A stretch of 34,601 nucleotides of DNA, from assembly GCF_030532965.1 (NCBI RefSeq), contig NZ_JAUNKC010000036.1, positions 1 through 34,601 on the forward strand, read 5' to 3'. Shown piece after piece: positions 30,221 through 34,601 of the stretch. Made by a program: the position numbers and the translations under genes. Within the stretch, counting starts at the first letter, position 1. Every line of letters begins with the position of its first letter. This DNA comes from Corynebacterium sp. GTDB lineage: Bacteria; Actinomycetota; Actinomycetes; Mycobacteriales; Mycobacteriaceae. The notes below the pieces were generated by a model. It made no database searches. It was not told the origin of the DNA and saw only the letters and a list, made by a program, of their open reading frames with translations.

Positions 30221-31153
30221 TCAGCGGCGGAATACCGCAGCAATCACCAACATCGCCGGAAGCGCTAAGAACGTGGACAATAAAATAGTATCGCGCGCAA
30301 TCGTCATTCCCCGCTGGTAGGTCGCCGCGTAGTTATACACATTTTGGGCGGTCGGTAACGCGGCAAGAATCACCACCGCATACAACAAATCGCCCCGCAG
30401 CCCCAACGACCAGCCAATAGCCGCCGCCAACAGCGGCATAACAACCACCTTTAACGCGGTCGCCGTCAACGCCGCACCCCGCTGCGTGGCATCAGACAAC
30501 GGCGTTGCCTTATACAACGAAGCACCGAAGCTTAACAAGATCATGGGGATGCTCGCGCCACCTAAAATCCGCAATGGCTCGGCCACCAACAATGGCGTGT
30601 CGACATTCGTCATCGTGACCACCACGCCCAAAGCGGCACCCACCACGATCGGGCTGAACACGCCGGTGGAAATCGCGCTGGCGATCTGACGCGGCCGACT
30701 TTGAGCTGCACTCGGCTCGCTAATCAAGGCCAGAATCAGCGGGGTGAATAACACAATCTGCACCACCAAAAGCGGCGCCACATAGGCCGGATTATCCAAA
30801 ACATAAATCCCTACCGACAAGCCGATATTATTCGAATTTACGTAGCCGGTTGACGCCGCACCCATCACGGTGCTGCCGCGATCCATGCGGAAAAATAACC
30901 GCGACACCAGTACAAACACCGTCGCGGTAGCTAAGGCTGCCAGTGACGACCCCAATATAACCAAGCTAAATAATTCCTCCGGCTTGGAATTTGAGACCAC
31001 CGTAAACAGCAACGCTGGCGTCGCCGCGAAAAACGCCACCCGGTTAAGCACCAAGCGTTGCTCGTCGGAGGAAATCACCCGAAACTTGGCAAGAAGAAAC
31101 CCGACAAAGATGATGGTGAAAATAATGACAAAGCCTTCTAACACTCCAACCAT
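30221..31153 (-). CDS. AEC-family (auxin efflux carrier type) transporter
   Basis: This membrane protein of about 310 residues has roughly ten helices in two inverted halves, with AEC-type features: FFAATPALLFTVVSN in helix 2-3 region, STGYVNSNNIGLSVGIYVL (the Asn/Gly-rich crossover site) and AALPTAQNVYNYAATYQRG in the second half. Family members export organic acids, amino-acid derivatives or malonate. The frame opens at TTG 31198, but ATG 31153 is followed by a normal first helix and has GGTGGA upstream, so I use it. The substrate cannot be inferred from neighbours. About 300 bp to the next gene contain no supported ORF. Confidence 0.82.
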   Translation of the reverse strand: MVGVLEGFVIIFTIIFVGFLLAKFRVISSDEQRLVLNRVAFFAATPALLFTVVSNSKPEELFSLVILGSSLAALATATVFVLVSRLFFRMDRGSTVMGAASTGYVNSNNIGLSVGIYVLDNPAYVAPLLVVQIVLFTPLILALISEPSAAQSRPRQIASAISTGVFSPIVVGAALGVVVTMTNVDTPLLVAEPLRILGGASIPMILLSFGASLYKATPLSDATQRGAALTATALKVVVMPLLAAAIGWSLGLRGDLLYAVVILAALPTAQNVYNYAATYQRGMTIARDTILLSTFLALPAMLVIAAVFRR

Positions 31154-31449
31154 CAGGTATCCACCAATCTCCGGGGTTTTCACCGGATCTAACGCCAATC
31201 ATTACACGCTCAGAAAATATAGTGCAGCACAATACAACCACACTCGCGACAACCGCACTCGCGCCCACCTAGCGTGCGCCGGATTTAGAAAAAGTGCAAG
31301 ACGCCACTCCACGAAACCCTCACATCATGTCGCGGCACGCACCTTGAGACATAGCTACTATGTGCTGGTAAGCGCAGAATTTCATAATCAACTGCCTTCC
31401 GGTCGCGCGCCTTGGAAGGGGCAGTGGTGAGTAGTGAGGAGAACCACCG

Positions 31450-32382
31450 ATGACACCGCCATTCGATCAAAGCGATCAATCTGATTACACCCGCCAACTC
31501 GACCGGTCGCAAGGCGTTTTATACGGGCAGATAATCGGCGATAGCCTTGGCTCGTTGGTGGAATTTCAAACAGCGGAAGAAATAGCCACCGCCTATCCCG
31601 ACGGGGTGCGGGAATTAGCCGATGGTGGCTGTTTTAACCTCAGCGCTGGCCAAGCAACCGACGACAGTGAAATGGCCGTGGTCTTGGCGCGCAGCCTGCT
31701 GCGGTACGGCGGTTTCGATGCCGCCGATGTGGCGGAAAGTTATCGCCGCTGGGCGCGGTCAGAACCTTTCGATATTGGTATCACCTGCGCGGATGCCTTG
31801 TTGCGCGGGGTTTTCAACCCAGATAGTCAAGCTAACGGCGCGCTCATGCGGGTAAGCCCCATCGGGGTGGCCTTTGCTGGCAATCCGGACGCCGCCCGAA
31901 ACGCCGCTGCTCATGACGCCACACTTACCCATGTGCATCCCCGGTGCGTTTCCATTAACCAACGATTTGCCGCCGCGATCGCACAGGCAGTGGGCGAGAG
32001 ATTAGATAAAACCGATGTATTGGCGATGTTCGACCCGGGCGACATCGTTGCGCCGCCGGATTACCAGACCCACATGGGGTGGGTGATTATCGCGTTTCGC
32101 AATGCCTTGTATCAATTGGCTACCGCCCCGAGTTTCGAGGAGGCGCTGGTTAGAACAATCACACGTGGGGGCGATACCGACACCAATGCGGCGATCTGCG
32201 GGGCATTGTACGGGGCGGTTTGCGGCGCGAGCGGTATTCCTGACCGGTGGAAAACCGTGGTAGATACGTGCCGACCAGACGCAGGAAGCCTTCGGCCCCG
32301 GCCGCAGGAGTATTGGGCGCATGACGTCGCCGACCTAGGCACGCAGCTTCTCGCAATAGCCAGCACACCTCATGTCACGTAG
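31450..32382 (+). CDS. ADP-ribosylglycohydrolase family protein
   Basis: This 310-residue protein of the DraG/ARH family binds two Mg ions and removes ADP-ribose from proteins or nucleic acids or hydrolyses related ADP-ribose compounds. Signature elements are GQIIGDSLGSLVEF (26-39), metal ligands TDDSE (70-74), SQANGALMRVSPIG (126-139) and GGDTDTNAAICGALYG (240-255). All four family motifs are intact, so it should be active. GAGGAG precedes the ATG. It is monocistronic, convergent with the PLP-homeostasis gene 26 bp away. No ADP-ribosyltransferase partner is in the window, so its target is open. Confidence 0.88.
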   Translation: MTPPFDQSDQSDYTRQLDRSQGVLYGQIIGDSLGSLVEFQTAEEIATAYPDGVRELADGGCFNLSAGQATDDSEMAVVLARSLLRYGGFDAADVAESYRRWARSEPFDIGITCADALLRGVFNPDSQANGALMRVSPIGVAFAGNPDAARNAAAHDATLTHVHPRCVSINQRFAAAIAQAVGERLDKTDVLAMFDPGDIVAPPDYQTHMGWVIIAFRNALYQLATAPSFEEALVRTITRGGDTDTNAAICGALYGAVCGASGIPDRWKTVVDTCRPDAGSLRPRPQEYWAHDVADLGTQLLAIASTPHVT

Positions 32383-32408
32383 TGCTTCTATGGACTTTAG
32401 CTGCGGTT

Positions 32409-33146
32409 TTAGTGCTGGTACGGCGAATTGGGGCGGTGCCCGAAAATTGCTGTTCCGATCCGGACGCTGGTGGCGCCCTCCGCGATGGCCCAGTGAAAAT
32501 CGCCGCTCATGCCCATGGACAATTCCGAAAGGGACATGCCGTCCGGCAGGTTAGGGCTTAGCGTATCGCGTAGTTCGCGCAGGGCGGCGAAGCTGGGGCG
32601 CACCACGGTTTCGTCGCTGCTGAATTGCGCCATCGTCATCAGCCCCCGCACTTGGAGCCGACTAAGTGGGCTGATCTCGGCTAAGAACTTGTCAACCTCC
32701 GCCGGGGCCAGGCCGCCTTTTTGTTCCTCGCCGGAGGTATTGACCTGGATAAAGACGTCGAGGGTGCGGTCGAGATCCGCAAGCCGAGCATCCAGGGTGT
32801 GTGCTAGTCGTAGTGAGTCGAGGGCGTGAAATTCCTGCGCCCACCGGGCAACGTCTTTGGCTTTATTGCGTTGCAGGTGGCCGATCGCACACCACGTGAC
32901 GTCGGTTATTCCGCGCTGTTCGAATTCGGCGGCTTTTTCCGCCAACTCCTGGGGTCGGTTTTCGCCAAGCGTAGTGATACCGGCTTCGGCTGCCAATAAT
33001 GCCTGCGTCACCGGGAAAGTTTTGGACACTGCGATGATCCGAATCTCTGACGGATCCCGGTCGGCGGCGGTGGCAGCTTCGGCGACTGCGGTGGAAACGG
33101 CTAAGAAGTTAGCGCGAAATTCTGCGACTGTGCTCGGCATTGACAT
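32409..33146 (-). CDS. YggS/PLPBP family pyridoxal-phosphate homeostasis protein
   Basis: This 245-residue single-domain alanine-racemase-fold protein binds PLP at Lys42 (IIAVSKTFP) and has GENRPQEL, IGHLQRNK (88-95), VFIQVNTSGEEQKGG, LMTMAQFS, and the phosphate-binding LSMGMSGDFHWAIAEGATSVRIGTAIFG. The family balances free PLP and amino/keto acid pools and has no racemase activity. Length matches. In many actinobacteria it lies beside the cell-division gene sepF, but here it stands alone. The ATG at 33146 has no clear ribosome site; ATG at codon 3 is an alternative. The 33147-33474 stretch upstream is AT-rich promoter sequence with no ORF. Confidence 0.9.
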   Translation of the reverse strand: MSMPSTVAEFRANFLAVSTAVAEAATAADRDPSEIRIIAVSKTFPVTQALLAAEAGITTLGENRPQELAEKAAEFEQRGITDVTWCAIGHLQRNKAKDVARWAQEFHALDSLRLAHTLDARLADLDRTLDVFIQVNTSGEEQKGGLAPAEVDKFLAEISPLSRLQVRGLMTMAQFSSDETVVRPSFAALRELRDTLSPNLPDGMSLSELSMGMSGDFHWAIAEGATSVRIGTAIFGHRPNSPYQH

Positions 33147-33474
33147 AGCTGCACAGTGTAGTCGGTGTCGGTATTTCCGTGCGATATATATAGGTAGCGA
33201 AACACCATAATAGAAAATGCTAATAGGTATTTCGTGATCGAATCGTTAGAATAGCTATGACCGATAGGCTAACAGTCTCGTGACGTGCTGCTATCGACAG
33301 TTCCTATTGACAAGGGTTTATCGACTGATCGTCGACAAGCTCTCGTCCTCAGGTTCTTCTCCTGCTCGGTTGCGTCACGGACGTTGGTTTGAACGTGTAG
33401 TGCTGTCCATTTTCCATACCGTTCACGTTGTTCATTCGAATTCCATCGATATTTGTTCTTTATAAGGAGTCACC

Positions 33475-33801
33475 ATGAAGATGTCGCGGTTTGCTTGCGG
33501 GTTAGTCACCGCTGCCGCATTGAGCTTTACGACGCTCACCCCGCCCGCACACGCCGAGCAGTCACAACCAGTTACGGTTACCCACACCGCTGGTAGCTCT
33601 GTCGTCGACGGCATAACCACCGCTTACGACAAGGTCATGGAAACCGCAATCATGTCCGCGGAATGGTTGGGCAATTTCGGCCCGATCGGGAAGTGGCTGG
33701 GACAGGTGCAATTGGCAATGCGGTGGTTGGGTCGTACTGCCGTTATCAGCACCCTCAACAGCAGTGAGCACAATAGTTCGCAACTTAGCTCCCAGCGCTA
33801 A
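33475..33801 (+). CDS. Small secreted protein with amphipathic helical region
   Basis: This 108-residue protein has a classical signal peptide (MKMSRFACGL, hydrophobic core, cleavage after PAHA near residue 27). The mature part is about 81 residues: a Ser/Thr/Val stretch, then a helix-prone segment from DKVMETAIMSAEWLG through GKWLGQVQLAMRWLGRTAVI, with Trp and Leu on one face. The tail is Ser/Asn/Gln-rich. AAGGAG six bases before ATG supports the start, and a strong terminator follows, so it is a single-gene transcript. I do not recognise the family. A small envelope, pore-forming or antimicrobial role is possible but only inferred from amphipathicity. Confidence 0.75.
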   Translation: MKMSRFACGLVTAAALSFTTLTPPAHAEQSQPVTVTHTAGSSVVDGITTAYDKVMETAIMSAEWLGNFGPIGKWLGQVQLAMRWLGRTAVISTLNSSEHNSSQLSSQR

Positions 33802-33846
33802 AGACACCGATACGGCGTTACTGGTGCAGAAGTACCGGTGAGAAAT

Positions 33847-33890
33847 TCGCCGACAAACCCTAAAACATTGCGGTTTGTCGGCGATTTTTT
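33847..33890 (+). terminator. Strong rho-independent terminator after the small secreted gene
   Basis: TCGCCGACAAACC (33847-33859) and GGTTTGTCGGCGA (33872-33884) form a perfect 13-bp stem around a 12-nt loop, followed directly by T6 (33885-33890). Confidence 0.9.
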
Positions 33891-34419
33891 ATGGTGTGGC
33901 ATTGAAATCGGTATTTTTTGTCCAACTGGGCACTGACGGAAGTTTTCATATGATTTCCTTAGATTTCAAGCGCTTCAAATTTTCTATTCGCCGTCAACGT
34001 GTGCGTATTGCTGATGGAAGTCTTGTAATAAAAAATCGTTGTTTTGAAAACGTTACATATTGGTGATGGGGGCCATGAATTGCGTCGCATAGCAGCGTAC
34101 GGAAGCGCGTTGTTTTGTTTAGTGAATCGGTGACCATTTTTCGGCGCTGTCAACTTGGGGGTGGGGAGATTGGTGCTAAGACAGCGTTTTTCAACATCAG
34201 GTTTTATTAAGAATCCAACTTTTGATTCACTGTATTCCTGCGGTTTTGAAAAATCTTCCCCCGGATAGGGGCGGTATTTCTGAAATTAACATGAGTTGAG
34301 GCTGTGGGATTTATCAGGTAGTGGACTGGGGTGCGGCTACCCCATTAGCCTGCGATAGCACAGCAACATTTACAAGAATGTCGCTGCGAAACCTCGAATT
34401 AGGAAGCGAGATCTATTTC
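33891..34419 (+). other. Long AT-rich intergenic region / upstream region of the last gene
   Basis: No credible ORF is present. Notable elements are a terminator-like hairpin at 34145-34191, a hairpin TGGGGT-GCGGCT-ACCCCA at 34327-34344 in what is probably the leader of the last gene, and a -35-like TTGAGG near 34294. A small RNA gene is possible but not shown. Confidence 0.4.
34145..34191 (+). terminator. Terminator-like hairpin in the long intergenic region
   Basis: CGCTGTC (34145-34151) pairs with GACAGCG (34180-34186), followed by T5. The 28-nt loop is long. With a perfect terminator already at 33847-33890, this could end a separate small transcript. Confidence 0.35.
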
Positions 34420-34601
34420 ATGAAGATCACCCGTAAGATTGCTCTGCTCAGCACCGCTGCTATCACCGCTGCTGCACTGACCACCCCTGCTGCATTCGCA
34501 CAGGAAGCTCAGACCGCTCCAGCTGAGGCTGCAGCTACCACCACCGGTGCAGAGGCAACCACCGCTAAGTCTGACGACAAGTCCTCCAACGACAAGTCCT
34601 C
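34420..34601 (+). CDS. Secreted Ala/Thr/Ser-rich protein, truncated by the window edge
   Basis: The frame opens with ATG 34420 and runs off the right edge after 60 codons. Residues 1-27 form a clear signal peptide (KITRKIALLSTAAITAAALT..., cleavage after PAAFA). The mature start is low-complexity: Gln/Glu/Ala, then Thr/Ala, then a repeated (S/N)DDKSS unit (KSDDKSS, NDKSS). AGGAAG lies about 13 bp before the ATG. Highly biased codons (GCT, ACC, AAG) suggest strong expression. The function is unknown. Confidence 0.8.
   Translation, partial: MKITRKIALLSTAAITAAALTTPAAFAQEAQTAPAEAAATTTGAEATTAKSDDKSSNDKS

Noticed and set aside
8345..33340. Recurrent GTCGACAAG strings (for example near 8347, 18441, 24868, 30002 and 33329)
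   Set aside because: Most copies lie in coding sequence at different phases, without constant flanks, and look like compositional recurrence rather than a designated repeat.
33875..34066. 63-codon plus-strand frame after the small secreted gene
   Set aside because: Its only early starts lie inside the terminator, there is no ribosome site and the composition looks non-coding.
1..34601. tRNA, rRNA, CRISPR, insertion sequences or prophage genes
   Set aside because: I saw no cloverleaf-like segments, spaced repeats, transposase motifs or phage structural genes on reading both strands.

Overview
The window looks like a chromosomal segment of a mycolic-acid-containing actinobacterium, most likely a Corynebacterium. 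The reasons are three secreted-type mycolyltransferase (antigen 85/Cmt) paralogues, an IsdG/MhuD-type haem-degrading monooxygenase, moderately high GC, GTG starts behind AGGAGG ribosome sites, and short intergenic gaps. I see no rRNA, tRNA, CRISPR array, insertion sequence or phage module. Species cannot be decided from the sequence alone.

Layout. Positions 1-1000 hold the C-terminus of a Gly/Asn-rich protein resembling type VII-secretion (PPE/WXG-like) substrates, then a small lipoprotein followed in the same frame, after one TAG, by a second short ORF. Positions 1205-5722 are a GABA-degradation module: gabT-gabD on the minus strand and a divergent PucR-family regulator. Positions 5739-9393 hold a HicA/HicB-like toxin-antitoxin pair, an AlkC-like DNA alkylation repair protein and a homodimer-type ABC exporter. 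Positions 9773-12742 hold a polytopic membrane protein and an Old Yellow Enzyme-arsR operon with two inverted repeats upstream.

The most striking block is 12936-20956. A five-gene minus-strand operon (mtnA, sugar-type lipoprotein binding protein, double-NBD ATPase, permease, mtnK) diverges from a GntR/HutC regulator and a class II aldolase. The enzymes form the kinase-isomerase-aldolase series known from 5-methylthioribose and 5-deoxyribose salvage (the 'DHAP shunt'), here with a dedicated ABC importer. A nearly identical 14-bp site, AACTTGT(A/C)ATACAA, lies in the same orientation just downstream of candidate -10 boxes of both the operon and the aldolase gene. This suggests one regulator controls import and all three catabolic steps.

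Positions 21078-24838 hold a Panacea (DUF4065) antitoxin-type protein immediately followed by a two-helix small membrane protein (a candidate toxin-antitoxin or defence pair). Next come interlocked inverted repeats, then a membrane-anchored SRPBCC protein divergent from a second copy of the membrane family seen at 9773. Positions 24921-30079 carry three mycolyltransferase paralogues, with an MhuD-like gene and an intracellular-type sialidase gene inserted between the first and second; the middle paralogue has an atypical N-terminus and has lost a conserved Cys. Positions 30221-34601 hold an AEC-family transporter, an ADP-ribosylglycohydrolase, the YggS/PLPBP PLP-homeostasis protein, a tiny secreted amphipathic protein and the start of a secreted Ala/Thr/Ser-rich protein that runs off the edge.
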